From the NCBI GenBank assembly GCA_026400395.1, contig JAPLPD010000169.1, positions 1 to 43,282 on the forward strand: DNA of 43,282 nucleotides, in the 5' to 3' direction. Shown one piece after another: positions 7,703 through 16,195 of this stretch. Position numbers and translations under genes: made by a program. The notes beneath the pieces were generated by a model. It searched no databases and was not told the origin of the DNA. It worked only from the letters and a program-made list of their open reading frames with translations. How positions within the stretch are numbered: the first letter of the stretch is position 1; each line of letters starts with the position of its first letter. This DNA comes from Alphaproteobacteria bacterium. GTDB taxonomy: Bacteria; Pseudomonadota; Alphaproteobacteria; Rhizobiales; Xanthobacteraceae.

Positions 7703-8500
7703 ATGGATACGCCCCTCGCAACGTCACGCCCCCGCAACCGCTGGAAAACCATCGTGCTGTCGATCCTCGCCCTGTTCCTGCTGCCGATCGCCGCGCGCGC
7801 CGTACTGCTGGCCTACGAAGGCGGCCCGGGAAGCTGGCATACCGCCGACTGGTCCTCGACCGGCAGCCTGCCGAACCCCGGTTCCGAGCCGGCTGCGCGC
7901 GTACTGGTCATGTCCGGCCGCACCGGCGGCTGGAAAGGCGTGTTTTCGGTTCATTCGTGGGTCGTGTTCAAGCCCGAGAACGGACGTAGCTGGCGGCGCT
8001 ACGACGTGGTCGGCTGGGGAACCCCGGTGCGCGTCAACGGCTGGGCGCCGGACGCGCTGTGGTTCGGCAACCGGCCGGAGGTGGTGCTCGATCTGCATGG
8101 AGACGAAGCCGCCAGCGCAATCCCGAAGATCGAAGCCGCGATCAAGAGCTACGGCTACGCCAACGCGGGCGATTACCGCATCTGGCCCGGCCCCAACAGC
8201 AACACCTTCGTCGCAACCGTTCTACGCGCGATCCCGGAGGCCGGCACGATCCTGCCGGCGAACGCGGTCGGCCGCGACTTCCGGCCGTTTCCCTATCTGG
8301 GCCTGAGCGACAGCGGCACCGGCATCGAGGCGAGCCTGTGGGGCGTCGTCGGCATCAAGCTCGGTTGGGTGGAAGGCGTCGAAATGAATTTCCTCGGTCT
8401 CGTCGCCGGTATCGACGTCCGCAATCCCGGCGTGAAGCTGCCCGGCTTTGGGCGGATCGGCCTGCCGGAGCAGACCGCGACCGCGGCACCGGCGCGCTGA
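7703..8500 (+). CDS. DUF3750-like membrane-anchored protein
   Basis: 265 residues. One N-terminal membrane helix (TIVLSILALFLLPIAARAVLL, about 16-36) precedes an extracytoplasmic domain. The segments RVLVMSGRTGGWKGVFSVHSW, YDVVGWGTPVRVNGW and YRIWPGPNSNTFV match my memory of the DUF3750 family. The HSW and N-S-N-T-F pieces recall the conserved His and Asn/Cys-type positions of amidase-like folds, but function is unknown. The gene is transcribed alone, and its stop meets the stop of the DMT transporter gene with one base between. Confidence 0.7.
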   Translation: MDTPLATSRPRNRWKTIVLSILALFLLPIAARAVLLAYEGGPGSWHTADWSSTGSLPNPGSEPAARVLVMSGRTGGWKGVFSVHSWVVFKPENGRSWRRYDVVGWGTPVRVNGWAPDALWFGNRPEVVLDLHGDEAASAIPKIEAAIKSYGYANAGDYRIWPGPNSNTFVATVLRAIPEAGTILPANAVGRDFRPFPYLGLSDSGTGIEASLWGVVGIKLGWVEGVEMNFLGLVAGIDVRNPGVKLPGFGRIGLPEQTATAAPAR

Positions 8501-8501
8501 G

Positions 8502-9350
8502 TCAGGCGACCCGCAGCAGCAGCAATCCGCAGACGATCATCAGCGCGGCGACAATGCGCGCCGGCCGCAGCGGCTCCTTCAGGATCACCACCGCGATGAT
8601 GGCGCCGAACAGCACGCTCGTTTCGCGGAGCGCCGCGACGATCGCGATCGGCGCCACCGTCATCGCCCAGATCGCAATGCTGTAGGACGTGACCGCAAGC
8701 CCGCCACCGAACAGCCCGATGCGCCAGAACGGCGCCATTTGCTTCAACACCGGCGTGCCACGCCGATAGAGTGCATAGGCAACCACCACCGGCGCGATAC
8801 CGGCGAACAGAATGGTCGAGTAGGCGGTGGCGTGTCCGGGACCGGACGCCCGCGCACCGATCCCATCGACCACCGAATAGGCGCAGACCGTCACCGCGGT
8901 GAACAGCGCAAAGCCGACCGCGACGCGGTCGAGCTTGAGGCCGCGGCCGCCGCGCATCGACAAAAGCAACACACCCAGAGCAAGCATTACGATGCCCCCC
9001 CAGCCGTAGATGCCGAGCCGTTCGCCGACCAAGGCCGTGGTCATCGACGCGGTCATCAGCGGAGCCGCGCCCCGCGCAATCGGATAGACCTGACCGAGAT
9101 CTCCGGTGCGGTAGCTTTCGATCAGGCCGGCGAAATAGAACAAATGGATGACGATCGAGGCGATCAGCCATGGCCATCCGGCGGCATCCGGCCAGCCCAG
9201 AAACGGAATCGCCGGCAGCGCCACGAGCCCCGCGCCGATCGCGATCAGCACCGTGGTCGCCAGCGGATCGAGGGTGCGCTTGATGCTGGCGTTCCAGCCG
9301 GCATGGCACGCCGCGGCGAACAGCACGGTCACGAAGACGAAGGGGTCCAT
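8502..9350 (-). CDS. EamA-type DMT superfamily transporter
   Basis: 282 residues with about ten membrane segments in two repeated EamA halves. The first half contains YRTGDLGQVYPIARGAAPLM and ALVGERLGIYGWGGIVML; the second contains VAALRETSVLFGAIIAVVIL, the conserved pre-helix motif of EamA repeats. These carriers export or import amino acids, purines or other metabolites. The ATG at 9348-9350 overlaps the TGA of the amidohydrolase gene (TGATG), so the two are coupled and the carrier may move that enzyme's substrate or product. A longer open frame upstream is a shadow of the amidohydrolase. Confidence 0.85.
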   Translation of the reverse strand: MDPFVFVTVLFAAACHAGWNASIKRTLDPLATTVLIAIGAGLVALPAIPFLGWPDAAGWPWLIASIVIHLFYFAGLIESYRTGDLGQVYPIARGAAPLMTASMTTALVGERLGIYGWGGIVMLALGVLLLSMRGGRGLKLDRVAVGFALFTAVTVCAYSVVDGIGARASGPGHATAYSTILFAGIAPVVVAYALYRRGTPVLKQMAPFWRIGLFGGGLAVTSYSIAIWAMTVAPIAIVAALRETSVLFGAIIAVVILKEPLRPARIVAALMIVCGLLLLRVA

Positions 9351-10612
9351 CAGCGCGCGCCTTGGGGCGCCCCGCCGCGCTCGGCGAGTTGCCGGTCGTA
9401 GTCGAGCACGGCCTGCAACAGCACCTGCGCGCCCTTGGCGCACTGCTCCTTGGACGAAAACTCCGCCTCGTTGTGACTGATGCCGCCGAGGCACGGCACG
9501 AAGACCATCGCCGCTGGCGCGACACGCGACACATACGCGGCATCGTGACCGGCGCCGGAAATAATATCGCGCGCAGAATATCCGGATGTCTCCGCCGCGT
9601 GCCGCACCGCCGCCACGCAGGCCGGGTCGAATCGCACCGCCGGCTGATCCCAGATGCGCTGCTCGGCAAACGTCAGGCCGAGCGGCTCGCAGACCCGCGG
9701 AAGCGCCGCGCGGATGATGCCCTCCATCGCGTCGAGCGCGTCGCCGTCGGGATGACGCAGATCGATCATGAAGAACACCTCGCCCGGAACAACGTTGGGC
9801 GAGTTCGGACGGTTCTCGATGCGTCCGACCGTGGCAACGCCCGGCGGATGCGCCCGCCCCGCCGCGTCGATCGCCTCGATCATGCGCGCGGCGCCCAGCA
9901 GCGCGTTCTTGCGCCGATGCATGGGGGTGGCGCCGGTGTGGGCATCCTGGCCGGTCATCGTCACCTCGTACCAACGCATCGCCTGCACGCCGGTGACGAT
10001 GCCGATGTCGCGCCCTTCCGCCTCCAGGATCGGCCCCTGCTCGATGTGCAGTTCGAAGAAAGCCGACAGCGGATGCTCGCCGCAGCGCTCCGGGCCGCGA
10101 TAGCCGATCGCGTCCAGCGCGGCGGCGAACGTCATGCCCTCGGAGTCCTGCCGCGACTGCGCCCAGTCCTTGTCGAGGATCTTGGCGAACACACCGGACG
10201 CCACCATTGCCGGGGCAAAGCGCGAGCCCTCCTCGTTGGTCCAGTTCACCACCTCGATGGGCGCGTAGGTCTCGTAGCCGGCCTCATGCAATGTGCGCAG
10301 TGCCTCGAGCGCGGCCAGCACGCCGAGCACACCGTCGAACTTGCCGCCGGTCGGCTGAGTGTCGAGATGGCTGCCGAACGCGATCGGCGGCACATCCGCC
10401 GCGCCCGGCCGCCGCGCGAACATCGCTCCCATGTCGTCCACGGTGACGGTGCAGCCGAGTTGCTCGGCGCGCGCCTTGAACCAGTCGCGCACTTGCCGGT
10501 CAAGGTCGGTGAGCGTCAGCCGGCAGATGCCGCCCTTCCGGGTTCCGCCGATCGCGGCGGTCTCCATGATCTCGCCCCACAGCCGCTCGGCGTCGATGGC
10601 GAGGTTTCTCAT
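9350..10612 (-). CDS. M20 family N-carbamoyl amino acid / allantoate amidohydrolase
   Basis: 420 residues, the usual length for the HyuC/AllC/beta-ureidopropionase branch of M20 metal hydrolases. Metal ligands are visible: H82 and D84 in GSHLDTQPTGGKFDG, D93 in the same block, and E127-E128 in NWTNEEGSRF. HIEQGPILE and TGQDAHTGATPM carry the family's carboxylate-recognition and dimer-lid residues. The enzyme removes a carbamoyl group or cleaves an allantoate-like amide, giving ammonia, carbon dioxide and an amino acid. A dihydropyrimidinase at 37217 could supply N-carbamoyl substrates, though it is not in this operon. The start is 10 bases past the stop of the flavin reductase gene. Confidence 0.88.
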   Translation of the reverse strand: MRNLAIDAERLWGEIMETAAIGGTRKGGICRLTLTDLDRQVRDWFKARAEQLGCTVTVDDMGAMFARRPGAADVPPIAFGSHLDTQPTGGKFDGVLGVLAALEALRTLHEAGYETYAPIEVVNWTNEEGSRFAPAMVASGVFAKILDKDWAQSRQDSEGMTFAAALDAIGYRGPERCGEHPLSAFFELHIEQGPILEAEGRDIGIVTGVQAMRWYEVTMTGQDAHTGATPMHRRKNALLGAARMIEAIDAAGRAHPPGVATVGRIENRPNSPNVVPGEVFFMIDLRHPDGDALDAMEGIIRAALPRVCEPLGLTFAEQRIWDQPAVRFDPACVAAVRHAAETSGYSARDIISGAGHDAAYVSRVAPAAMVFVPCLGGISHNEAEFSSKEQCAKGAQVLLQAVLDYDRQLAERGGAPQGAR

Positions 10613-10622
10613 GGTGCTAGCG

Positions 10623-11726
10623 TCAAACGCGACGCCCGGCGGCGGGCGCCCAAAGCTTCGGACCGGCGCGCAGGTATTGTTTCACGCGCGGCACCTCGGC
10701 ACCGAGCGCCGCCGCCGCATGCCAGCCCCAGCGCGGATCATCGAGCATGCCGCGGCCGAGCGCCACCATGTCGGCCTTGCCATCGCCGACGATCGCCTCG
10801 GCCTGGGCCGGCGCGGTGATCAGGCCAACCACGCGGGTGGCGACGGCGGCCTCGCGCTTCACCCGCTCGGCGATCGGCACGTTGTAGCCGGGTCCCGGCG
10901 GATTGCGCGTGTCGGCGGTGATGCCGCCGGACGACACGTCGATGTAGTCGAGGCCAGCGGCTTTCAGCGCCTTGGCATAGGTCACGGCGTCATCGGTCGA
11001 GAGCCCGTCGGCCTCGCGCCAGTCGTTGCCGGTGATGCGCGCACCGAGCGTAATGCTTGCCGACACCGCGGCCCGCACCGCCTGCGCAATCTCAAGGCCG
11101 AGCCGCATGCGGTTCTGCAGCGAGCCGCCATACTGATCGGTGCGGTGATTGGACATTGGCGAGAGAAACGAATGCGCCAGATAGCCGTGCGCGTAGTGCA
11201 GTTCGATTGCATCGAAGCCGACGCGCACCGCGCGCTTGGCGGAACTCACGAAGGCGTCGCGCACCCGCGCGATGTCGTCGAGGGTAGCCTCGCGCGGCAC
11301 ATGCCAGTTCGATCCGAACGGAATCGGCGACGGGCTGATGGTCTCCCAAGGATCCTGCGCGGCGGTCAGTGCGCCGCCGCCCTCCCATGGACGCTGCGCC
11401 GAAGCCTTGCGTCCGGCATGAGCAATCTGCACGCCCCACTTGGCGGTGCCGGCGCGCCGGCAATGCTCGATGACGCGCCGCCATGCCGCCTCGTTGTGAT
11501 CGGAATAGAGTCCGGCGCAGCCGTGGGTGATACGGCCGTGGCGTTCAACGTGGGTCGCCTCGACGATAACGAGGCCCGCGCCGCAATTGGCCAGCATGCC
11601 GAGATGGGCCATGTGCCAGTCGGTGGGCGAACCGTCATCGGAGCTGTACTGGCACATCGGCGACACGACGATGCGGTTGGCGAACTCGGTTTGGCCGAGC
11701 TTGATCGGGCTGAACAGGGCGGACAT
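10623..11726 (-). CDS. NADH:flavin oxidoreductase, old yellow enzyme family (YqjM-like)
   Basis: 367 residues forming an FMN TIM barrel. The N-terminus reads IKLGQTEFANRIVVSPMCQY, with Cys25 at the position of the redox-tuning cysteine of YqjM/xenobiotic reductase. YAHGYLAHSFLSP and RTDQYGGSLQNR are the OYE signature blocks, and MVALGRGMLDDPRW binds the FMN phosphate. These enzymes reduce activated C=C bonds or nitro groups with NADPH; the physiological substrate is unknown. It sits third in a five-gene minus-strand run. Confidence 0.93.
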   Translation of the reverse strand: MSALFSPIKLGQTEFANRIVVSPMCQYSSDDGSPTDWHMAHLGMLANCGAGLVIVEATHVERHGRITHGCAGLYSDHNEAAWRRVIEHCRRAGTAKWGVQIAHAGRKASAQRPWEGGGALTAAQDPWETISPSPIPFGSNWHVPREATLDDIARVRDAFVSSAKRAVRVGFDAIELHYAHGYLAHSFLSPMSNHRTDQYGGSLQNRMRLGLEIAQAVRAAVSASITLGARITGNDWREADGLSTDDAVTYAKALKAAGLDYIDVSSGGITADTRNPPGPGYNVPIAERVKREAAVATRVVGLITAPAQAEAIVGDGKADMVALGRGMLDDPRWGWHAAAALGAEVPRVKQYLRAGPKLWAPAAGRRV

Positions 11727-11813
11727 GAGTTTCCTTGCATTGCGCGTCAGGGCGTTGAAGCGATCATAAAGCCAGTGCCGCGCGCGGCAAGGGTCGCTAA
11801 TCGCCCCGGCGGG

Positions 11814-12488
11814 TCAGGTGCGGGTCGCCATCCAGATGAAATGCCGCGCGCCGCCGCGCGATCCGTTGGCGCGCGCCCGTATCTCCTCCACCGCGAAGCC
11901 GGCCTTGCCGAGCCGCCAGGCAAACTTCGGATTCGCTCCCGACGACCACACCGCCAGCACACCGCCAGGACGGAGCGCCGCGCGCGCCGCGCTCAAGCCT
12001 TTGAGGTCATACAAACTGTCATTGGACTTGCGCGTCAGTCCTTCGGGGCCGTTATCGACATCGAGCAGGATGGCGTCGTAGGCCGAAGCGCCGCCGCCGA
12101 TCAACCGGCCAACGTCGGTCTCGCGGATGCTCACGCGCGGATCGCTCAAGCATCCACCGAACACCTCCGCCATCGGCCCGCGCGCCCATGCCACCACCGC
12201 CGGCACCAGTTCGGCGACCACGATCTCTGCCCGCGGTCCAACGGCGGCGAGCGCCGCGCGCAGCGTGAAGCCCATGCCCAGGCCGCCGATCAGGACTCGC
12301 GGCGTCTCGCGCTCGCGCATCTTGCCGCAGGCGATGGTGGCCAGCGCCTCCTCTGATCCACTGAGCCGGCTGTTCATCAGTTCGCTCTGGTCCAGCATGA
12401 TCGCGAACTCGGCGCCGCGCTGCTTCAAGCGCAGTTCGCCGCCGCCGCCGGGCACTTGAGCCGTATCGAGCAGGGACCAGGGGATCAT
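11814..12488 (-). CDS. Spermidine-synthase-fold methyltransferase-like protein
   Basis: 224 residues from the ATG at 12486-12488, six bases downstream of the peptidase stop. A Rossmann motif, VLIGGLGMGFTLRAAL, is followed by the acidic strand EIVVAELVPAVVAWAR and YDAILLDVDNGPEGL, the arrangement of polyamine aminopropyltransferases. The N-terminal beta-barrel domain of true spermidine synthases is short, and the canonical active-site tyrosine and aspartate pair is not clear, so polyamine synthesis should not be assumed. Many single-domain proteins of this kind have unknown function. The frame remains open upstream inside the peptidase gene, but that part is a shadow. Confidence 0.7.
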   Translation of the reverse strand: MIPWSLLDTAQVPGGGGELRLKQRGAEFAIMLDQSELMNSRLSGSEEALATIACGKMRERETPRVLIGGLGMGFTLRAALAAVGPRAEIVVAELVPAVVAWARGPMAEVFGGCLSDPRVSIRETDVGRLIGGGASAYDAILLDVDNGPEGLTRKSNDSLYDLKGLSAARAALRPGGVLAVWSSGANPKFAWRLGKAGFAVEEIRARANGSRGGARHFIWMATRT

Positions 12489-12493
12489 GTGAG

Positions 12494-13660
12494 CTAGGTC
12501 AGCCGCAGAACGGCCAGCGCCAGAGCCTGAGCGCGCGGCACCAGCGTCTCGATTTCCATGTACTCGTCCGGTGAGTGCGCCCGCCCGCCGACCGGACCGA
12601 CCGCGCAGATGGTCGGCGTTCCGGTGGCCGAGGCAAATCCGGAATCGGCACAACCGCCGGTGAACAGTGCAGTGGTCTCGGACACGCCCAGCGCCTTGAG
12701 CCCCGCCGCGTAGTGCTCGTACAGCGCCTTGCCGTCGGCGGTTTCCACCAGCGGCACGAACTCACCGGTGATCTCCAGCCGGGCGCTGGTCCCAGGTACG
12801 TAGCTTTTCGCCATGATCGCCTCGACCCGGGCGAAGGTCGCAGCGCGCTGCGCCGGCGTGACAAAGCGCAGATCGACCTCGCCCTTCGCCCATGGCGCCA
12901 CGGTGTTGACAGTCTGCCCGCCCGACACCACGCCGACGTTCAGGGTGATGCCGTTTGCCGGATCGCTCAGGTCGCGCAGCGCCAGCGTCTTGTGCGCCAG
13001 TTCGTTGATCGCGCTGATACCCATTTCAAAGTTGGCGCCCGAGTGCGCGGCTTTGCCGGTGATTTCGAAGCGCATGAACACGCCGCCCTTCCGCCCCGTC
13101 ACCGCAGCGCCGAGGGCGCGTCCTGGCTCGGAATTGAAACACACCCGCGCCGCGCGCGCGTGTTGCTCGATCACCGGACGCGAGAACGGCGAACCGATCT
13201 CCTCGTCGCCGGTGAACAGCGCCATGACCGGCGCCGGCGCGCCGCCGAACTTCTTGATCGACGCGAGCAAGAAGCAGTTGATCACCAGCCCAGCCTTCAT
13301 ATCGGCGACGCCCGGTCCATAGGCGCGGTCGCCCTCGATCTTGAACGGCCGCCGCGACGGCTCGCCCTTCGGGAAAACCGTGTCGCGGTGCCCCATCAGC
13401 AGGATCGGCCGGTTGCCGCCATGCCCAACGGTCGCGGTGATGGCATCGCCAAAAGTCTGATCGGGAGCGACGTCGGCCGGGATACCGTGACCGCCGAGGA
13501 AGTTCCGGATGTGGGCGCCGACCGCGTCGACGCCGGCCTTGTCGTAGGAGCCGCTGTCGGTGTCCACCAGCACGCGCAGCAAATCCAGCATGGCGTCACG
13601 CTGGCCGCCAAGCCAATCTAGGATTTCCTGCTCGGCATTTTGATTCGGCACGACACTCAC
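12494..13660 (-). CDS. M20 family metallopeptidase, carboxypeptidase G2-like
   Basis: 388 residues with the full di-zinc set: H91 and D93 in MGHRDTVFP, D120 in GVADMKAG, E153-E154 in TGDEEIGS and EPGR shortly after, plus the C-terminal histidine in GRAHSPDEYM. KAAHSGANFEMGISA marks the dimerisation lid. Relatives remove C-terminal glutamate or hydrolyse other N-acyl amino acids. No signal peptide is present, unlike the secreted Pseudomonas carboxypeptidase G2. It is the first gene of the five-gene operon running down to the DMT transporter. Confidence 0.88.
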   Translation of the reverse strand: MSVVPNQNAEQEILDWLGGQRDAMLDLLRVLVDTDSGSYDKAGVDAVGAHIRNFLGGHGIPADVAPDQTFGDAITATVGHGGNRPILLMGHRDTVFPKGEPSRRPFKIEGDRAYGPGVADMKAGLVINCFLLASIKKFGGAPAPVMALFTGDEEIGSPFSRPVIEQHARAARVCFNSEPGRALGAAVTGRKGGVFMRFEITGKAAHSGANFEMGISAINELAHKTLALRDLSDPANGITLNVGVVSGGQTVNTVAPWAKGEVDLRFVTPAQRAATFARVEAIMAKSYVPGTSARLEITGEFVPLVETADGKALYEHYAAGLKALGVSETTALFTGGCADSGFASATGTPTICAVGPVGGRAHSPDEYMEIETLVPRAQALALAVLRLT

Positions 13661-13737
13661 CCCGTCATACCCGGCCGTTGCTCCGGGCAGCCCTGTCCGC
13701 AGATGAATTACAGCAAAGGCGCGGTGGGGGCCAGAAA

Positions 13738-14067
13738 CTAGGCAGCGTACGGCTGATCGACGGCCTGCCGCTCGACGGACGCGGCGACCCGTACAGGCGC
13801 GGCCTCTCGCTCCTCGGGCAACGGCGCGATCTTGGCCCAGCGCTCGGCCATCGCCACGGCCTTGCTCATCTCAACGAGGAACTCCTCGTCGGTGTAGTAG
13901 TGCTTCCATCGGCCACTTTTGTAGAGATCGAGATGATGGGCGCGCCGCCGCTCGGCCAGCGCCCGCCATTTCAACGCAAGACGTTCCCATTTGCGCACCG
14001 CCGTAATCATAGAAAACGGCACCTCCGACGTGCGCGGTGTAGGTGACGAGAATTGTCGATCCGCCAT
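13738..14067 (-). CDS. Small conserved hypothetical protein (TIGR03809-like)
   Basis: 109 residues from the ATG at 14065-14067. It contains WERLALKWRALAERRRAHHL and KSGRWKHYYTDEEFLVEMSK, an Arg/Trp-rich helical protein with no signal or membrane segment. I associate this sequence with the TIGR03809 family of Bradyrhizobium and Rhodopseudomonas, which has no known function; that identification is from memory. An in-frame ATG 12 codons upstream exists, but its extension looks less conserved. A 219-base gap with nothing recognisable separates it from the next gene on the right. Confidence 0.6.
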   Translation of the reverse strand: MADRQFSSPTPRTSEVPFSMITAVRKWERLALKWRALAERRRAHHLDLYKSGRWKHYYTDEEFLVEMSKAVAMAERWAKIAPLPEEREAAPVRVAASVERQAVDQPYAA

Positions 14068-14286
14068 GATCGATCCGTCGGCCGCCACACGGGCGACGTC
14101 CAATCGTTAGCGGCGATTCGCCGGCAAACAACGATGCAAACCGCAACCCACCGGCGTGACCGGGCTTATTCACAGGCTTGTGGGATTTGCCCGCGAAAGG
14201 CGCATGGATGGCCGCGGCGGCTGCGACCTCCGCGCCGCTTCTTACGATAGATCAAAAGGGAAAATCAGGCAGCGCGCGAGTGTGGT

Positions 14287-15459
14287 TTATTCCTTGCGGC
14301 GCGCGTACTCGAGATAGTCGGTGTCGAACGACCAGCCCCAGCCGGGCTGATCCGGCAGCGGATATTTTCCACCGCTGAACGGCTTCTGATCGGCGATCAG
14401 CTTGCTGAAGAACGGATCGCGCCACGGCAGCAGAGCCTCCATGAACGTCCCGTTACGCGCGCCGGCCACCAGCATCGCGCCGATGTGCGGCTCGATGTGC
14501 TGCGCCATGCCGATGTTGTAGCTCTGCGCCAACGCGGCAACGCGCCGCCATTCGGTCGGGCCGCCGCCCCAGCTTGCGTCGAAATTACAGATGTCGATCG
14601 AGCCCGCCGCCATCAGGTCGCGGCAGCCGAAGCGCGACAGCTCGCTCTGCCCGGCCGAGATCGGCACCCGTGTCGCGGCGCGGACCGCCGCCATGTCGGC
14701 GCGGTCGTTGTCCCATTTGCACGGCTCTTCAAACCAACGCACGTTCAGATCGGCGACGCGGCCGACGAACTCGATCGCCTCGGCACGGGTCCAGCCCTGG
14801 TTGGCGTCGCAGGCCAGCACAAAGTCCTCGCCGCCGGCGCGCCGCACCACCCGCGCGCGCGCGGCATCGGCCTGCGGCGAACGGCCGCCGACCTTGACCT
14901 TGATGCCGGCGGCACCCGAAGCCTTCAGCTCGGTCACCTCCTCGGCCAGTTCCTTCAGCTCGTTCCAGTCACGGTAATAGCCGCCGAGCACGATCACCGG
15001 CACTTCGGTCAGCCCACTGCCCCACATCACATGCAGAGGCAGACCCGCGAGCTTGCCGGCAGCGTCATGCAACGCGCTGTCGATGCAGGCTTGAGCGCGA
15101 AGCGCGACGCGACGATCGCGGAGGAAGGGCTCGGTGGCTGCACGGGTGATGTCCCACGTCTCTTCGATGGCCATAACCCGGCGGCCGACCAGCTTCGGCG
15201 TCATCTCGTCGGCGATGACCCGCATGATCGCGCCCTGCAGTTCGTCGTCGCTGCCGTTGAAGCATTCGCCGATGATGCCGGCGTCGGTGTGGACGCGGGT
15301 GACGATGGCGCAGCGATGGGTGAACTTCAGATTGGAGCCGACCGCGACGCGGTCGAGCCGCACCTTCAGCGGAATGGTCTCGATGCGCTGAATACGAACG
15401 TTGGGAGCATCGGCCAGCGCCGTCGATACGGAAATGTCGGCGCCAAACGGCTTGTTCAT
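14287..15459 (-). CDS. Mandelate racemase/muconate lactonizing enzyme family protein
   Basis: 390 residues of the enolase superfamily. The K-x-K pair is in AGIKVKVGG, the first metal aspartate in LACDANQGW, the second ligand in WFEEPCKWDN, and the third in SAGQSELSRFG. A general base histidine lies in GMAQHIEPHIG and FMEALLPWRDPF closes the barrel. Such enzymes abstract a proton next to a carboxylate and then racemise, eliminate water or cycloisomerise; sugar-acid dehydration is likely but unproven. The ATG at 15457-15459 gives a normal capping domain. The open frame upstream is not protein-like. Confidence 0.9.
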   Translation of the reverse strand: MNKPFGADISVSTALADAPNVRIQRIETIPLKVRLDRVAVGSNLKFTHRCAIVTRVHTDAGIIGECFNGSDDELQGAIMRVIADEMTPKLVGRRVMAIEETWDITRAATEPFLRDRRVALRAQACIDSALHDAAGKLAGLPLHVMWGSGLTEVPVIVLGGYYRDWNELKELAEEVTELKASGAAGIKVKVGGRSPQADAARARVVRRAGGEDFVLACDANQGWTRAEAIEFVGRVADLNVRWFEEPCKWDNDRADMAAVRAATRVPISAGQSELSRFGCRDLMAAGSIDICNFDASWGGGPTEWRRVAALAQSYNIGMAQHIEPHIGAMLVAGARNGTFMEALLPWRDPFFSKLIADQKPFSGGKYPLPDQPGWGWSFDTDYLEYARRKE

Positions 15460-15652
15460 GGCCGCGGCCTCGACGGCCGGCGCGCGCGCACGTCCGCAAA
15501 GCGAAGCGACGCATTCGCATCGCCACACGCTTCAACGCGACGCACCGAGCACTGGATAATCGACGCCACCATTCACAACCCGGGTGCCTGCACCGTCCAC
15601 CGGACAACAGCCGCTTTGCCACACGCCGCCTGGGAAAGCGCCCCCCGCATCG

Positions 15653-15680
15653 CTGTCAAAAGACCGTCATGTTCTATACT
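15653..15680 (+). promoter_or_regulatory. Putative cspA promoter
   Basis: CTGTCA at 15653-15658 and TATACT at 15675-15680 are spaced by 16 bases, close to the sigma-70 consensus. The start site would be near 15687, leaving a leader of roughly 240 bases, consistent with the long structured 5' leaders known for cspA mRNAs. Confidence 0.45.
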
Positions 15681-15685
15681 ACCGC

Positions 15686-15707
15686 CACTCGCTGCGGTTA
15701 GCGAGTG
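15686..15707 (+). other. Hairpin at the start of the cspA leader
   Basis: CACTCGCT at 15686-15693 and AGCGAGTG at 15700-15707 form a perfect 8-bp stem with a 6-base loop. It sits at the predicted 5' end of the transcript, so it may stabilise the mRNA or take part in a temperature-dependent fold. Confidence 0.45.
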
Positions 15708-15733
15708 CTTGCTGGGCCAGTGCTTGCTGGGCC
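15704..15733 (+). repeat. 15-bp perfect tandem duplication
   Basis: AGTGCTTGCTGGGCC occurs twice back to back, at 15704-15718 and 15719-15733. The first copy overlaps the 3' arm of the leader hairpin. It could be a slippage product, or a change in leader structure with regulatory effect. Confidence 0.8.
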
Positions 15734-15925
15734 GGGAATCCTTGCTATTGCCGGGTTCGCGGCCTATGCCAACACCATCGATATTGGCCGGACTACCTGG
15801 GCCGCTTCGCCACATCATTTGCGGGCGCACGTTTCAGCTTCTCTCCAAAATCGACGAAATGGGACGATGGCCGCGACAATCGCGCGCCACGACCCACGTG
15901 CACACGTCAATGAAAGGCTATTTCC

Positions 15926-16135
15926 ATGATCAACGGAACCGTCAAATTCTATAACGACCAAAAGGGCTTCGGCTTCATTCAGCCGGAAAACGGCGAGAAG
16001 GACGTGTTCGTCCACGCCACCGCGCTCGAGCGCGCCGGCATCCAGGGCCTGCGCGAAGGCCAGAAGGTCAAGTTCGACACGCAGAACGATCCGCGCAGCG
16101 GCAAGACCGCCGTCGGCGCGATCGAGCTTGCCTGA
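15926..16135 (+). CDS. cspA: Cold-shock protein, CspA family
   Basis: 69 residues forming one cold-shock domain. The nucleic-acid-binding motifs are KGFGFIQP (RNP1) at about 14-21 and VFVHATAL (RNP2) at about 28-35, after the usual GTVKFYNDQ start. It is an RNA chaperone that melts secondary structure in mRNA. A ribosome binding site, AAAGG, lies 9 bases before the ATG. Whether it is truly cold-induced cannot be read from the sequence, since many alphaproteobacterial Csps are constitutive, but the long leader suggests post-transcriptional control. Confidence 0.95.
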   Translation: MINGTVKFYNDQKGFGFIQPENGEKDVFVHATALERAGIQGLREGQKVKFDTQNDPRSGKTAVGAIELA

Positions 16136-16150
16136 TCGACCCCACTCCAG

Positions 16151-16175
16151 GAGCCGCCGCCCCAGGTGGCGGCTC
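16151..16175 (+). terminator. Hairpin between cspA and the small gene downstream
   Basis: GAGCCGCC at 16151-16158 pairs with GGCGGCTC at 16168-16175 across a 9-base loop. Only two T residues follow, so termination may be partial, letting some transcripts read into the next gene. Confidence 0.45.
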
Positions 16176-16195
16176 TTCCAAACCCAGAGGCCGAC

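Larger units (their letters stand above)
15460..15925 (+). other. 466-bp intergenic region holding the cspA promoter and long leader
   Basis: No credible protein gene lies here. The right half carries a plausible promoter, a hairpin and a 15-bp tandem duplication, all listed separately, and would form a leader of about 240 bases for cspA. The left 190 bases precede the divergent enolase-superfamily gene and show nothing I can name. Confidence 0.6.

Noticed and set aside
8502-9974. Long DMT transporter frame of 490 codons
   Set aside because: The first 208 codons shadow the amidohydrolase; the real start is the ATG at 9348-9350.
10359-12356. Plus-strand 665-codon open frame
   Set aside because: Runs antisense to three recognised genes and has no protein-like pattern.
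14485-15954. Plus-strand 489-codon open frame reaching into the cspA leader
   Set aside because: Antisense to the enolase-superfamily gene and out of frame with cspA.
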